Part shown: piece after piece, positions 21,733 to 35,100 of the stretch | How positions within the stretch are numbered: the stretch's first letter is position 1 | Layout: each line of letters begins with the position of its first letter | Source of the DNA: Takakia lepidozioides | Taxonomy: Eukaryota > Streptophyta > Takakiopsida > Takakiales > Takakiaceae | Assembly: GCA_030704615.1 (NCBI GenBank) | Contig: CM060731.1 | Span: forward strand, 90,932,756-90,996,755 | Length of the DNA: 64,000 nt | Reading direction: 5' to 3' | Program-made: the position numbers and the translations under genes | Notes under the pieces: generated by a model | The model's database searches: none | Seen by the model: only the letters and a program-made list of their open reading frames with translations | Told to the model about the DNA's origin: nothing

Positions 21733-21905
21733 ACCCTTCCCTGCTACCACTAACCCACCCGTGCATACCCACCTCTGGTTACTAGGTGCCCTACCGGGCA
21801 CCAGTTTTATCATAGGGCCCACCCCCGACAGGGGGCAATAGCCGCAAGACAAAGTGGCTCTTAGTTACGCCGGCTCCGGCCGGAGTCTTCTCTCTCTCTC
21901 TCTCT
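21733..21905. other. A/C-rich tail and CT microsatellite
   Basis: A/C-rich plus-strand sequence like that before it, followed by a (CT)n microsatellite at 21889-21905. Probably the 3' untranslated end of the interrupted element. Confidence 0.35.
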
Positions 21906-21984
21906 AGGTCTCCCATCCCCAAAACTAAACCAAGCAGAAAACAAAAACCACCCCCAATTCACCCCCAAAATCAACCCCAATCCC

Positions 21985-22690
21985 CCCCCCCCACTAGGCT
22001 GGCCTCGCGACGGCAAGGCGTTGGTACCAGCGACGTGTTTTTTTGGCGGGGGTCGCAAGCCGCGAGGGCCGGGCGTCGCAAATACCAATGCAAGCAGCAA
22101 CGCCCGACCCCCCCTGCGACGGGTTTTTTTGGTCCGGGGGTCGCAAGCCGCGATGCCCTGGCGTCGCGGATCCCACCACCCTGCCTGCGCCACGTGTTTT
22201 TATTTTTTGATTGAATGTAAAGAAAGCGACGCCAGAGCGTCGCGGGAACCCACGCCCTGGCGTCGCCGAGCCCGACTCCAGCTCCTGCTGATTTATTTTT
22301 TTTGGCCACGCCCAATAGTCGCTTGGCGTACCACCCAGCTTACGCACGTGTTTTTGGTTTTGAGGATGGGACTCCCGGCAGGTTAGAAAAAAAGGGGATG
22401 CGACGCCGCACCATCACCCCCACCAATGCCGTCGGCTGGAAGGCAGTGACGGCGAGTCGTCGCTTGCAGGAGGCCCCTGCCATCGGCGTGGACAGCCCGA
22501 AAAGCGACGTCCGGCAGTCGCGGGAGTTGGGGCGGGGGCTCGCGACCCCCATACGTCGCATTTTTGCGACGTTTTTTTTGGCGACGCCCGTGCGACTGCC
22601 GTGCGATGGCCAGGCGTCGCAAAAATGGCGCCTGCCTCGTGCCCGAAATGGGCGTTTTCCTGACATGCAAAGGCCCCCCTTCTCCTATAG
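21985..22690. repeat. CpG-rich block of GCGACG/CGTCGC hairpin words
   Basis: A G+C- and CpG-rich island in which GGCGTCGC, GCGACGCC and TCGCAAGCCGCGA recur about ten times, often as inverted pairs, for example GCGACGC-CAGA-GCGTCGC at about 22227-22244. Short T runs separate the words. The many open frames on both strands are compositional artefacts. No gene is seen in it. Confidence 0.6.
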
Positions 22691-23212
22691 TGCCTATACT
22701 TCCAAACAAACACGGTCTCACTTCAGCCAGCATATCAACATATCTACGAACACTTCAAGCCCTTCCTCGCCCCCTCCCACTTCCAACCAAAACCCACCCC
22801 ACACACCCAATTACCACCTTTGGCCTCCCAATAAGCGACCACCCTGTGCTAGTCTAGACAACACACAAACTACACCAATATCCCACACAACACCTCCTAT
22901 TCTCCCTAATCATTAACATCTCTCCACTCCCAACCATATGTAATGACTTCTCATGGCCCACCCGGATACACATGTCTGTGCCCTCTTACACACAAATTAC
23001 AACTACTACCCACCCATCCCCACAATTACCTAGCACCCCCCCATCACCTAACTGAACTGCAGGACTCACTCCAACTCCTCCAATCGAACCCCGGAGATGT
23101 CCACAAAATACTTGGCGAATACCTCTCCAACTCCACCCTCGACCCCCACACTATCTCTAACAAATTTCCATTCCTCTCTGAACACATTCTAAAGGGGGGT
23201 GCTATTCCGTGA
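22691..23212 (+). pseudogene. A/C-rich coding scrap, probably retroelement
   Basis: Pro/His/Thr-rich frames run along the plus strand. The last one, to TGA at 23210-23212, ends with LQLLQSNPGDVHKILGEYLSNSTLDPHTISNKFPFLSEHILKGGAIP, which looks like real helical protein rather than low complexity. Its composition matches the A/C-rich coding strand of the LINE and chromodomain elements nearby. No family is recognised. Confidence 0.3.
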
Positions 23213-23345
23213 GCCCGGAGGCGTGAGCCCAGGAAAGCATGAGCCCAGCACAGGCTCACGCCACGTCAGCATGCAAACAGTGCCTATTTCCACGGATGTC
23301 ACCTATTTCCGAGTGGTGTCACCTATTTCCGCGGGTTGATGTGGG
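23213..23345. repeat. GTGAGCCC and GTCACCTATTTCCG short repeats
   Basis: Three GTGAGCCC words, the last forming a TGAGCC-CAGCACA-GGCTCA hairpin, then three copies of a CCTATTTCC-containing word of about 17 bp. The GCGTGAGCCCAG word is shared with 7314-7352. Confidence 0.55.
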
Positions 23346-23697
23346 TAGAATTGAGAATGCCTGAACAGTTTTTGATGAGGTGGACTTCACCGTGATGGAT
23401 TCACCAACCATTCTTCTAGCAGGAATAGTTTGGGGACCAACTAGCAAATCATGCGAGAATGCTCTACACGAACCAAAGTGGTTTGTTTGTTTTCGCAATG
23501 TACTCAAGTCTGTGAGGTCCACAAAACACCAAATAGATTGAAGGAACAATCCAGGCAGTCCATGCAACCCCCATCTCCAACAATAGTTTGTAACCATGAA
23601 TGTGAATTCCACGCACACATTGCAAACAGGACAACAAGGACACACAACCATCCCATTTCAAATTTGGCCCAGAATTAAACCAAAAGAAAACTTCATA

Positions 23698-26600
23698 TCA
23701 AGTGTCGCAGTCATCACAATCAGTGTCCACCTCCTGTGCTATGTCATCTACAAAGATTCTGGCCCCAACACCACGTGTTCTACGAAGGCCGTCGTAAGGT
23801 GGACTCGGAGTGCCATGAACGGACATGCTTGCTGCGAGTGCCTCCGCATAGACAGGTAGCACGCAAGACCGAGGAGGACTGCAAACAAGTCCAAATAGGT
23901 GTGATAGCCCTGGAGGGCAAGTGGAAGCACGCGGACTCCTGCACATGTCCACAAAACCCCATTTTTAACACAATGATGCAATGCACAAGTCCAACAAAGA
24001 GGATGTCTCCCATGTGCATTTTGCCTCAAGAACAGCGATTCTCGATATTGAAACAACAATGCAAGCATGCACAGGTTGAACTTACTCACAGGCAAAGTCG
24101 GAGTCCAGCTCCTTGTCAGAAGTCTCCTCTGTATCAGTATCAGCAAGACGGGGCTTCGGAAGGACTTGAGAAGTGTGTCCACCCAAACCCATCAGGAGGT
24201 TCTTGTAAATCTCAGCATCCCCTTCAATCCCAAAGAGATGTCGCGCACTGGCCTTGCAAGCGTGGTAAGAAGCACCTGCAGTGGAATAGAATGAATGAAG
24301 CAGACATTGAAGACACATTCGGAACGGTGGGAAGTGCTGAAAGTGCAAGCTCAATCAAACCTCATGAAATGTGAATGTTGAAGAGACGAACCTGTGCCCA
24401 TCGACAAATCCAGAACTCTAGCGTCTGTGTAGGTGCAGCACTCCACAATCGTTTGAATGAAAGCCGGGCTCCTCTCCCTCGCCCCTCTCCAAGGAACCCC
24501 ATTCCCCCTTCGCAAGCACACGTTGCTGTCGACGTGGTTGTGATGCATGTCATCCGTGGGAGGATCTGTCCTGTCATCTATGAACTTGGCCCCATGAGTG
24601 ATGGCGAACTCGGTAATGCCGGCCGGAGTCGTTTGTGGATGCACCCGGACGAGACAAACAGCTTCAAACAGACGAGTCTGCGAACATGACATCCACAAGG
24701 AACTAAGAAGCAAAAAAAAATCGGGCCCCTACATATGAGTTCGAGCGACCTATACAACCCCATCCAAGAACAACCAAGAAGAGGAAGAAGAAGGCAAACT
24801 CACCATCTCTCCCGGACGATCCCCCTTCGTAAGGTACATGCTGTTCACACAATTCCATGTCTTCACGACTCTCATGCCCGAGGCTTTCAAATAGCTGGAA
24901 AGTGCACGGCGACACCGAACGTCGATGGACTGGATGAGCACCAAAACACCTGCATCGGACAGGAAGAAGTTGCAAAAGGAGAAAACCCACCGCCAGTAGC
25001 GCTCATCAAAAGCATTCCAACCCGGACAAGCACCCGATGGAGGGATATCCGGGACTGCCAACCCATCAGGGATGTCCAAGATGATGAGTTCGGCTGCATA
25101 TGGCTTCTCCTTCCCGTTCACCCAGGATTTGGTCATTTTAGCCTGCAAACAAAAATACAATGGAATTCTCACAAGTTTAGAAATGATCCATGCCCACAGC
25201 AGACAAAGACAACAGAAGCCACAGAACCCAAAGAGAACACGCACCGTGCTGAGGAACTCCACAATCCTGTCCCACACTGGTGATGGCTCGCCCTTGTAAT
25301 CAGATTTCTTCGACTCCATCATGGCAAGGAACCCGACGTTGGCCATCTCCAACCTGGTTGGGCGAATGACCCTCGTGGGATGTTCCACTGCATGGTACGG
25401 GTCCTTGGGATCAACCACCCCCTTGTTTTTTCTCCCGGATCCCCTACCATGCGGTGGAGTCTGCTGGACATGCTCCACATGGCCAATATCTGCAACACTT
25501 CCCTGCCCTTGTGCCACCTTCCCTCTACCCCTTCCCTTCCCTACAACACCAGCAACATCTTTTCCCTTTGCCTTTCTTCCTCTACCTGGGGTATCCTGAG
25601 CGGGAGGCTCCTTCTCTACAAGAGTCCTCAAATTTCGTTCATGAATGTCGAGGTCGGCTGCTGCGGCAGTGGCTGCAATACGGTCATTCTCTCTCCTCAA
25701 AGACACCTCTGGAGCTGGGGTCTCAGAAGGAGGGCAATCCAAATATCAACCACAAGAAGAAAGATGGTCTGGGCCCCAGTCATGCAAGATCCCAGTAGTA
25801 AACATGGTCTGGTTGCCAACAGGGACAAGCCACAGGTCCACGAAATCTGGATGTTTGTCCAGGCAATTCTCTTCCAGGAGAACAAACTTTATGTACCTGC
25901 AGCAATAGAGACAGCCTCATTTTACAATGGAAATATTGTGTGGCAACTTTTCCATCACACCAGAAAGACCCCCTTCAACAGAATGCCACACAACACATTG
26001 CAACCACAGCACAAATAAGTAGTGCAAGAGTATGCACCTGTACAGGCATCGTTTCCAGGCTTCCTCTCCTTTTTCTTGCTGGTCCAGCTCATTTGTTCGA
26101 CTGATGCCACCCTCCTTGCTGAACTCTCTAAAGAAACAAGAGTGCCACACTGTGGATCTCCATTTCCTCATGTATGCTTCGAAGGACACCTTCGGTGCTA
26201 TCATACTGATGCCATAGTCAGCCAGCTGAGTATGCAGAACCGATCTGGCCCTTTCTTCCAACTGCAAAACAATACAAATGCAAGAATGAACCCAAAAGCA
26301 ATCACAGCAAATGTAAGAGGCAATAGAAAGATAAGGATAGGAAAAGAGAAAAGACAGTGACACAGGGAAGGACATCACACCTGGCTCCAGTAAGTGGCCT
26401 TGTGAAGCCATGTGTCCAGCACATTGTCACTGACAGGAATGACACGCTGGGTCTTCTTCTCTTTCTCCGGCCTTGGGAACATGTGGGTATCCATAACTGT
26501 GGGATCGGAGTTCCATATCTGCAGCCACTTCACCTTTTGTTCTGGAGACACAACGGCGGTAGACAACCTGTGCAACTTCTCCTGGGCCATTTCTGGCTTG

Positions 26601-28950
26601 CCTGGCTTGTTATAATGGTTTTTTATCTCCAGGAGAAACTGCGGTCCAAATGATGGGTCGGCAATTCTCAACTGCTTCACGAAAGCACTCATTATAGTCC
26701 TTCTTGTAGCGGTCATCTCTTTCTGGATGCGACTCTCAACCCCCTTTGCTGTCCTTCTCTCCTCAGGGGTAGAGCTGTAGTATTCCAGTTTGCCACGCTC
26801 CCCTGCATCTGCAATGTCTTGCTGCAAGGGAATGCAAGAGAGTTGCATCAGCACAAGGTCAAGGGAAACAAACAGAAACAAACATGTGGAATATGGAAGA
26901 CCAGATGAAGGAAGATGTATCTCACCGTGTACATGTACTCCATGAAAGCCTCACGGGTCAACGAGTACCACGTTTCCGATGTCTTGGAGCTTTCGCACTT
27001 CTTGTACATCTCCGCTGAAAGGATGGTCTTGAAGTTGGTCAAGGGCATCTGCCCTATCCTTTGTATCCTATACAGTGTGTGAACCAAACTCGTTTTGACA
27101 TGCGATGTCTCTGTTCCTCTGCAGAATGATATCTGTAAGTCAGAATGAAATTCAAGGTCTTCAATCAAAGAAGAACGGAACCACAAGTGGAACATGTAGA
27201 ATGAGAAACCAACCTGTTCACATCATTCATTGTCGTCAGAAGACCCATCATGTTCCCGTCACAATCCAGCACCATCGATCGAACAGAGTAATGTCACTCT
27301 TCCTCCTGTGAGTGCAGCCTCCCAATGACAGCCATCCATGCAAGCAAGCGGTGGTTCCCATCCCAAACGTGAAACATCTTTCCCGAGAATGCCTGGGTGG
27401 AAGGTTTCCTGGAGAGAAGAAGTTCGAAGGATTCGTTCAGCTGTCTCCAAATGGGGTCCCAGGAGTCCACGATTGACTCATCCACGAGGAGCTCATTACC
27501 TTTGGAATCCCTAGTAGAAACGTAAAAGACTGCGGATCCATCCAAATACCCATGCACAAACTCGGCCTCCAGCTTGAGAATGTCCTTGACGAGGGGTGTA
27601 CGAACGACGGGCATGGAAACCAACCTACATAGGGGAATCTTCAACCTCCCACCCGGGGCAAGCATACTTTGCACCACAAGCTGAGAGTTTACCTTCTGAC
27701 CCCCCAGCATCTCAGCGGCTTTGCTTTCATAGAACTCATCGTCCACATCAACAATTATCTCCTTCTCCTGACCCGAAGGGACCTCATCTGCCACACTTTG
27801 CATCTTCTCCTACAGGGTTGTTCATTCAACTTGATATTAGAGAGGCATGAAACGTCGGCTGAGGCATGAAAAAGTGGACTCAAAGAGTGTGCGTTGACGA
27901 ATTACCGGTGATGGCGATCGCCAAACTGCAAAAAGCACCGTGCTATGTGAGAGAAAGGCAGTCTGTTGGATGACAGGACTTCCCATTGGCATGGGCTGCA
28001 TGATGGGCTCCTGGAGAGGAATCTGCAGGATGACAGGCTGCTCGTTGGGAGTCTGCTCCGTTGGAGTCTGCTCCGTTGGAGTCTGCTGGATGACAGGCTG
28101 CTGAACGGGAGTCTACTGGATGACGGCCTGCTGAATGGAAGTCTGCTGGATGGCAGACTCGGCTGTCCCAGACGCATTCCCCCCCGACGCGTTTTGAATA
28201 TGTAATGCCGCTATAACAGCATATGACCCAGGATACTTCAATAATATGTACTCTCGCACGCGGTCCACTTCCGCACGCACTGTAGTCGCTTGTAAATGAG
28301 CATCATTGCTAGGTATCCGCCAAGCCTGAATGGCCCTACGAATAGAAACACGTTCATCCTGGTACACGGCAGAGAACTTGGACGTCAGGAACATGGACGT
28401 GGACTCTATATTCACCTCATGCAGCGGACTGGACTCACAGACCAGCAGACTGTAACGTGCATACGTAGGGTGGAGGCAACTAGTAGACTATACCAGTGGA
28501 CTGGACCAGCGGACTGACAAACGGACTCTGTAAGTAATGCAGCGATATAAAATAGACTAACTGACGAGCGGAGTGAGCCAGCGGACTGAGGAGAGAACGC
28601 AGCGGAATGACCAGACTGAATAGGCAACGTGCCCCCGATGATGGACTCAAACAGCACAGAGAACAGACTGGGCGGTCAGACTGACAATTACCTCCTCTAC
28701 TTCATCATCGTCATCTTCATCTTCAAAGCTGTTCAACCAGTTCTGTTCCGCCTGTCGGATGAATGTGCGTAGCAGACCTGACTGGGCAACTCTGTAGAAA
28801 TAACGGAAGAAGTCAGGGTCCCCAATTGGTGGGCACTCTGGTCGGAAAAGCCCAAAGTCAACGAGGCGCAATGTGCCACGGTAGACTGGCCATTCAGTGC
28901 TATGTTGAGTTTTTGGTTTTGACCCTAAACTGATGGCATGGGTCGCGACA
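23698..28950 (-). pseudogene. ParB-like domain fused to a permuted beta-class DNA amino-methyltransferase; ten or more exons
   Basis: Exons by matching phases (minus): ?-28691; ?-27906; 27809-27214; 27118-26926; 26821-26381; 26261-26038; 25896-25245; 25142-24804; 24677-24392; 24275-24086; 23878-23698 (TGA). All introns from 27905 onward are about 95-145 bp, GT-AG, and phase-consistent. Order: an acidic N-terminal part (NSFEDEDDDDEVEE), a Gln-rich PVIQQT repeat, a ParB-like fold ending FSGKMFHVWDGNHRLLAWM, a helical middle, a Lys/Gly-rich linker, then motif IV-like ELIILDIPDGL, strand GVLVLIQS, and last motif I VLDLSMGTGAS with FGIEGD. IV before I is the beta-class permutation. DIPD replaces the usual DPPY. 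The activity would be N4-cytosine or N6-adenine methylation, with AdoMet as donor. In-frame stops: TAG 28113-28115 (a Gln position in the repeat), TGA 27294-27296, TGA 25746-25748. So probably a recent pseudogene. About 1,250 residues; the 5' end is unclear. Confidence 0.72.
27810..27905 (-). other. Intron of the ParB-methyltransferase gene holding a satellite fragment
   Basis: Donor CCG|GTAATT and acceptor CTGTAG|GAG are both phase 0. Eight bases inside the donor lies CAACGCACACTCTTTGAG, a diverged half-hairpin of the 117-bp satellite. The repeat unit therefore also occurs outside its arrays. Confidence 0.6.
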
Positions 28951-28999
28951 TGTCCTATGTTGCCGAATTCCACAGAAAAAGACAATGTAAAAGTGGGCT

Positions 29000-29034
29000 C
29001 AAACAGTGTGCGTTGACGCACACTGTTTCACTTG
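29000..29034 (+). repeat. Isolated hairpin box upstream of the main satellite
   Basis: GCTCAAACAGTGTGCG and CGCACACTGTTTCAC around TTGA. About 115 bp of other sequence separates it from the array proper. It lies immediately before the earliest visible exon of the minus-strand ParB-methyltransferase gene. Confidence 0.8.
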
Positions 29035-29149
29035 TCAGGTAAATGATCATTGAACATCTACTTGTGCCAAGTACGTGTTCATTGTAAACTCCAAGATATG
29101 CGGCCGACTTCGGATGGAAAAAGTGAAAAGGTGAGTTCGAACAGTGTGA

Positions 29150-32100
29150 CATGTACATCTCTAACAGTGTGCGCCAACGCACACTGTTTGAGCTGCCACT
29201 GAATGGTTATTTCATCTTGAAAAACCTGCCCTGGAAGTACGAATTTAACTCGGAAAAAACACTTACATGTTCAGCTCAAACAGTGTGCGCCAACGCACAC
29301 TGTTTGAGCTGCCACTGAATGGTTATTTCATCATGAAAAACCTGCCCTGGAAGTCCGAATTTAACACGAAAAAAACAATGACATGTACAGCTCAACGCAC
29401 ACTGTTTGAGCTTCCAGTGAGGGATTCTTTCATCCTCAGAAACATGCCCTGGAAGTCCGAATTTAACTCAGAAAAAAACACTTACATGTTTAGCTCAAAC
29501 AGCGTGCGCCAACGCACACTGTTTGAGCTGCAACTGAATGGTTATTTCATCTTGAAAAACCTCCCCTGGAAGTCCTAATTTAACTCGGGAAAAACACTTA
29601 CATGTTCAGCTCAAACAGACGCACACTATTTGAGCTGCAAGTGAGGGATTCTTTCATCCTCAGAAACGTGCCCTCGAAGTCCGAATTTAACTCGGAAAAA
29701 ACACTTACATATTCAGCTCAAACAGTGTGCGCCAACGCACACTGTTTGAGCTGCCACTGAATGGTTATTTCATCTTGAAAAACCTGCCCTGGAAGTACAA
29801 ATTTAACTCGGAAAAAACACTTACATGTTCAGCTCAAACAGTGTACTCCAACGCACACTGTTTGAGCTGCCACTGAATGGCTATTTCATCTTCATAAACC
29901 TGCACTGGAAGTCCGAATTTAACACCAAAAAAACATTGACATGTACAGCTCAAACAGTGTGCGTTGACGCACACTGTTTGAGCTGCCAGTGAGGGATTCT
30001 TTCATCCTCAGAAACGTGCCCTGGAAGTCCGAATTTAACTCGAAAAAAACACTTACATGTTTAGCTCAAACAGCGTGCGCCAACGCACCCTGTTTGAGCT
30101 GCCACTGAATGGTTATTTCATCTTGAAAAACCTGCCCTGGAAGTCCGAATTGAACTCGGGAAAAACACTTACATGTTCAGCTCAGACAGTGTGCGCCAAC
30201 GCACACTGTTTGAGCTGCCACTGAATGGTTATTTCATCTTGAAAAACCTGCCCTGGAAGTACGAATTTAACTTGGAAAAAAACATTTACATGTTCAGCTC
30301 AAACAGTGTGCGCCAACGCACACTGTTTGAGCTGCCACAAAATGGTTATTTCATCATGAAAAACCTGCCCTGGAAGTCCGAATTTAACACCAAAAAAAAA
30401 GTGACATGTACAGCTCAAACAGTGTGCGTTGACGCACACTGTTTGAGCTGCTAGTGAGGGATTCTTTCATCCTCAGAAACGTGCCCTGGAAGTCCGAATT
30501 TAACTCGGAAAAAACACTTACATGTTTAACTCAAACAGCGTGCGCCAACGCACACTGTTTGAGCTGCCACTAATTGGTTATTTCATCTTGAAAAACCTAG
30601 TCCGAATTTAACTCGGGAAAAACACTTACATGTTCAGCTCAGACAATGTGGGCCAACGCACACTGTTTGAGCTGCCAGTGAGGGATTCTTTCATTCTCAG
30701 AAACGTGCCCTGGAAGTCCAAATTTAACTCGGAAAAAAAACTTACATGTTCAGCTCAAACAGTGTGCGCCAACGCACACTGTTTGAGCTGACACTGAATG
30801 GTTATTTCATCATGAAAAACCTGCCCTGGAAGTCCGAATTTAACACCAAAAAAATAGTGACATGTACAGCTCAAAGAGTGTGCGTTGACGCACATTGTTT
30901 GAGCTGCCAGTGAGGGATTCTTTCATCCTCAGAAACGTGCCCTGGAAGTCTGAATTTAACTCGGAAAAAACATTTACATGTTTAGCTCAAACAGCGTGCG
31001 CCAACGCACCCTATTTGAGCTGCCACTGAATGGTTATTTCATCTTGAAAAACCTGCCCTGGAAGTCCGAATTTAACTCGGGAAAAACACTTACATGTTCA
31101 GCTCAGACACTATGCGCCAACGCACAGTGTTTGAGCTGCCAGTGAGGGATTCTTTCATCCTCAGAAACGAGCGCTGGAAGTCCAAATTTAACTCGGAAAA
31201 AACACTTACATGTTCAGCTCAAACAGTCTGCGCCAACGCACACAATTTGAGATGACACTGAATGGTTATTTCATCATGAAAAACCTGCCCTGGAATTCCG
31301 AATTCAACACCAAAAAAACAGTGACATGTACAGCTCAAAGAGTGTGCGTTGACGCAAACTGTTTGAGCTGCCACTGAGGGATTCTTTTATCCTCAGAAAC
31401 GTGCCCTGGAAGTCCGAATTTAACTCGGAAAAAACACTTACATGTTTAGCTCAAACAGCGTGCGCCAACGCACACTGTTTGAGCTGCCACTAATTGGTTA
31501 TTTCATCTTGAAAAACCTGCCCTGGAAGTCCGAATTTAACTCGGGAAAAACACTTACATGTTCAGCTCAGACACTGTGCGCCAACGCACACTGTTTGAGC
31601 TCCCAGTGAGGGATTCTTTCATCCTCAGAAACGAGCCCTGGAAGTCAAAATTTAACTCGGAAAAAACACTTACATGTTCAGCTCAAACAGTGTGCGCCAA
31701 CGCACACAGTTTGAGATGACACTGAATGGTTATTTCATCATGAAAAACCTGCCCTGGAAGTCCGAATTTAACACCAAAAAAACAGTGACATGTACACCTC
31801 AAAGAGTGTGCGTTGACGCACATTGTTTGAGCTGCCAGTGAGGGATTCTTTCATCCTCAGAAACGTGCCCTGGAAGTTCCAATTTAACTCGGAAAAAACA
31901 CTTACATGTTTAGCTCAAACAGCGTGCGCCAACGCACCCTGTTTGAGCTGCCACTGAATGGTTATTTCATCTTGAAAAACCTGCCCTGGAAGTACGAATT
32001 TAACTCGGAAAAAACACTTACATGTTCAGCTCAAACAGTGTGCGCCAACGCACACTCTTTGAGCTGCCACTGAATGTTTATTTCATCATGAAAAACCAGC

Positions 32101-35100
32101 CCTGGATGTCCGAATTTACACCAAAAAAACAGTGACTTGTACAACTCAAACAGTGTGCGTTGACGCACACTGATTGAGCTGCCACTGAGGGATTCTTTTA
32201 TCCTCAGAAACGTGCCCTGGAAGTCCGAATTTAGCTCGGAAAAAACACTTACATGTTTAGCTCAAATAGCGTGCGCCAACGCACCCTTTTTGAGCTGCCA
32301 CTGATTGGTTATTTCATCTTGAAAAACCTGCCCTGGAAGTCCGAATTTAACTCGGGAAAAACACTTACATGTTCAGCTCAGACACTGTGCGCCAACGCAC
32401 AGTGTTTGAGCTGCCAGTGAGGGATTCTTTCATCCTTAGAAACGTGCCCTGGAAGTCCAAATTTAACTCGGAAAAAACACTTACATGTTCAGCTCAAACA
32501 GTGTGCGCCAACGCACACAGTTTGAGATGACACTGAATGGTTATTTCATCATGAAAAACCTGCCCTGGAATTCCGAATTCAACACCAAAAAAAAAGTGAC
32601 ATGTACAGCTCAAAGAGTGTGCGTTGACGCAAACTGTTTGAGCTGCCACTGAGGGATTCTTTTATCCTCAGAAACGTGCCCTGGAAGTCCGAATTTAACT
32701 CGGAAAAAACACTTACATGTTTAGCTCAAACAGCGTGCGCCAACGCACACTGTTGAGCTGCCACTAATTGGTTATTTCATCTTGAAAAACCTGCCCTGGA
32801 AGTCCGAATTTAACTCGGGAAAAACACTTACATGTTCAGCTCAGACACTGTGCGCCAACGCACACTGTTTGAGCTCCCAGTGAGGGATTCTTTCATCCTC
32901 AGAAACGAGCCCTGGAAGTCCAAATTTAACTCGGAAAAAACACTTACATGTTCAGCTCAAACAGTGTGCGCCAACGCACACAGTTTGAGATGACACTGAA
33001 TGGTTATTTCATCATGAAAAACCTGCCCTGGAAGTCCGAATTTAACACCAAAAAAACAGTGACATGTACACCTCAAAGAGTGTGCGTTGACGCACATTGT
33101 TTGAGCTGCCAGTGAGGGATTCTTTCATCCTCAGAAACGTGCCCTGGAAGTTCCAATTTAACTCGGAAAAAACACTTACATGTTTAGCTCAAACAGCGTG
33201 CGCCAACGCACCCTGTTTGAGCTGCCACTGAATGGTTATTTCATCTTGAAAAACCTGCCCTGGAAGTACGAATTTAACTCGGAAAAAACACTTACATGTT
33301 CAGCTCAAACAGTGTGCGCCAACGCACACTCTTTGAGCTGCCACTGAATGTTTATTTCATCATGAAAAACCAGCCCTGGATGTCCGAATTTACACCAAAA
33401 AAAAAGTGACTTGTACACCTCAAACAGTGTGCGTTGACGCACACTCTTTGAGCTGCCAAAGAGGGATTCTTTCATCCTCAGAAACGTGCCCTTGAAGTCC
33501 GAATTTAACTCGGAAAAAACAATTACAAGTTTAGCTCAAACAGCGTGCGCCAACGCACACTGTTTGAGCTGCCACTGAATGGTTATTTCATCATGAAAAA
33601 CCTGCCGTGGAAGTCCGAATTTAACACCAAAAAAACAGTGACATGTACAGCTCAAAGAGTGTGCGTTGACGCACATTGTTTGAGTTGCTAGTGAGGGATT
33701 CTTTCATCCTCAGAAACGTGCCCTGGAAGTCCGAATTTAGCTCGGAAAAAACACTTACATGTTCAGCTCAAACAGTGTGCGCCAACGCACACTGTTTGAG
33801 CTGCCACTGAATGGTTATTTCGTCATGAAAAACCAGTTCTGGAAGTCAGAATTTAACACCAAAAAAACATTGACATGTACAACTCAAACAGTGTGCATTC
33901 ACGTACACTGTTTGAGCTGCCATTGAGGGATTCTTTCATCCTCAGAAACGTGCCCTGGAAGTCCGAATTTAACTATGAAAAAACACTTACATGTTCAGCT
34001 CAAACAGTGTGCGCCAACGCACACTGTTTGAGCTGCCACTGAATGGTTATTTCATCATGAAAAACCACCCCTGGAAGTCCGAATTTAACACCAAAAAAAC
34101 ATTGACATGTACAGCTCAAACAATGTGCGTTGACGCACACAATTTGAGCTGCCAGTGAGGGATTCTTTCATCCTCGGAAACGTGCCCTGGAAGTCCGAAT
34201 TAAACTCGGAAAAAACACTTACATGTTGAGCTCAAATATCGTGCGCCAACGCACGCTGTTTGAGCTGCCACTGAATGGTTATTTCATCTTGAAAAACCTG
34301 CCCTGGAAGTCCGAATTTAACTCGAAAAAACACTTACATGTTCAGCTCAAACAGTGTGCGCCAACGCACACAGTTTGAGATGCCACTGAATGGTTATTTC
34401 ATCATGAAAATCCTGCCCTGGAAGTCCGAATTTAACATCAACAAAACATTGACATGTACAGCTCAAACATTGTGCGTTGACACACACTGTTTGAGCTGCC
34501 AGTGAGGGATTCTTTCATCCTCGGAAACGTAACCTGGAAGTCCGAATTGAACTCGGAAAAAACACTTACATGTTGAGCTCAAACACCGTGCGCCAACGCA
34601 CGCTGTTTGAGCTGCCACCGAATGGTTATTTCATCTTGAAAAACCTACCCTGGAAGTCCGAATTTAACTTGGGAAAAAACACTTACATGTTCAGCTCAAA
34701 CAGTGTGCGCCAACGCACCCTGCTTGAGCTGCCACTGAATGGTTATTTCATCATGAAAAAACCTGCCCTGGAAGTCCGAATTTAACACCAAAAAAATAGT
34801 GACATGTACAGCTCAAACATTGTGCGTTCACGCACACTGTCTGAGCTGCCATTGAGGGATACTTTCATCCGCAGAAACGTGCCCTGGAAGTCCGAATTTA
34901 GCTCGGAAAAAGCACTTACATGTTCAGCTCAAACAGTGTGCGCCAACGCACACTCTTTGAGCTGCCACTGAATGGTTATTTCACCATCATAAACTGCCCT
35001 GGAAGGTCCGAATTTAACACCATAAAAACAGTGATATGTACAGCTCAAACAGTGTGCGTTGACACACACTGTTTGAGCTGCGAGTGAGGGATTCTTTCAT

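Noticed and set aside
21985-22690. CpG island promoter of a host gene
   Set aside because: CpG content comes from repeated GCGACG/CGTCGC words, and no coding exon starts on either side.
24735-26653. Plus-strand ORFs opposite the methyltransferase gene
   Set aside because: Shadows of the minus-strand exons; they lack motifs, whereas the minus strand has phase-consistent splicing and domain motifs.
7101-28115. Stop-codon reassignment (TAG or TAR read as Gln), as in some green algae
   Set aside because: Both TAG and TGA interrupt frames, at least two TAGs sit at conserved Trp positions, and frameshifts occur in the same elements. Mutation is simpler.
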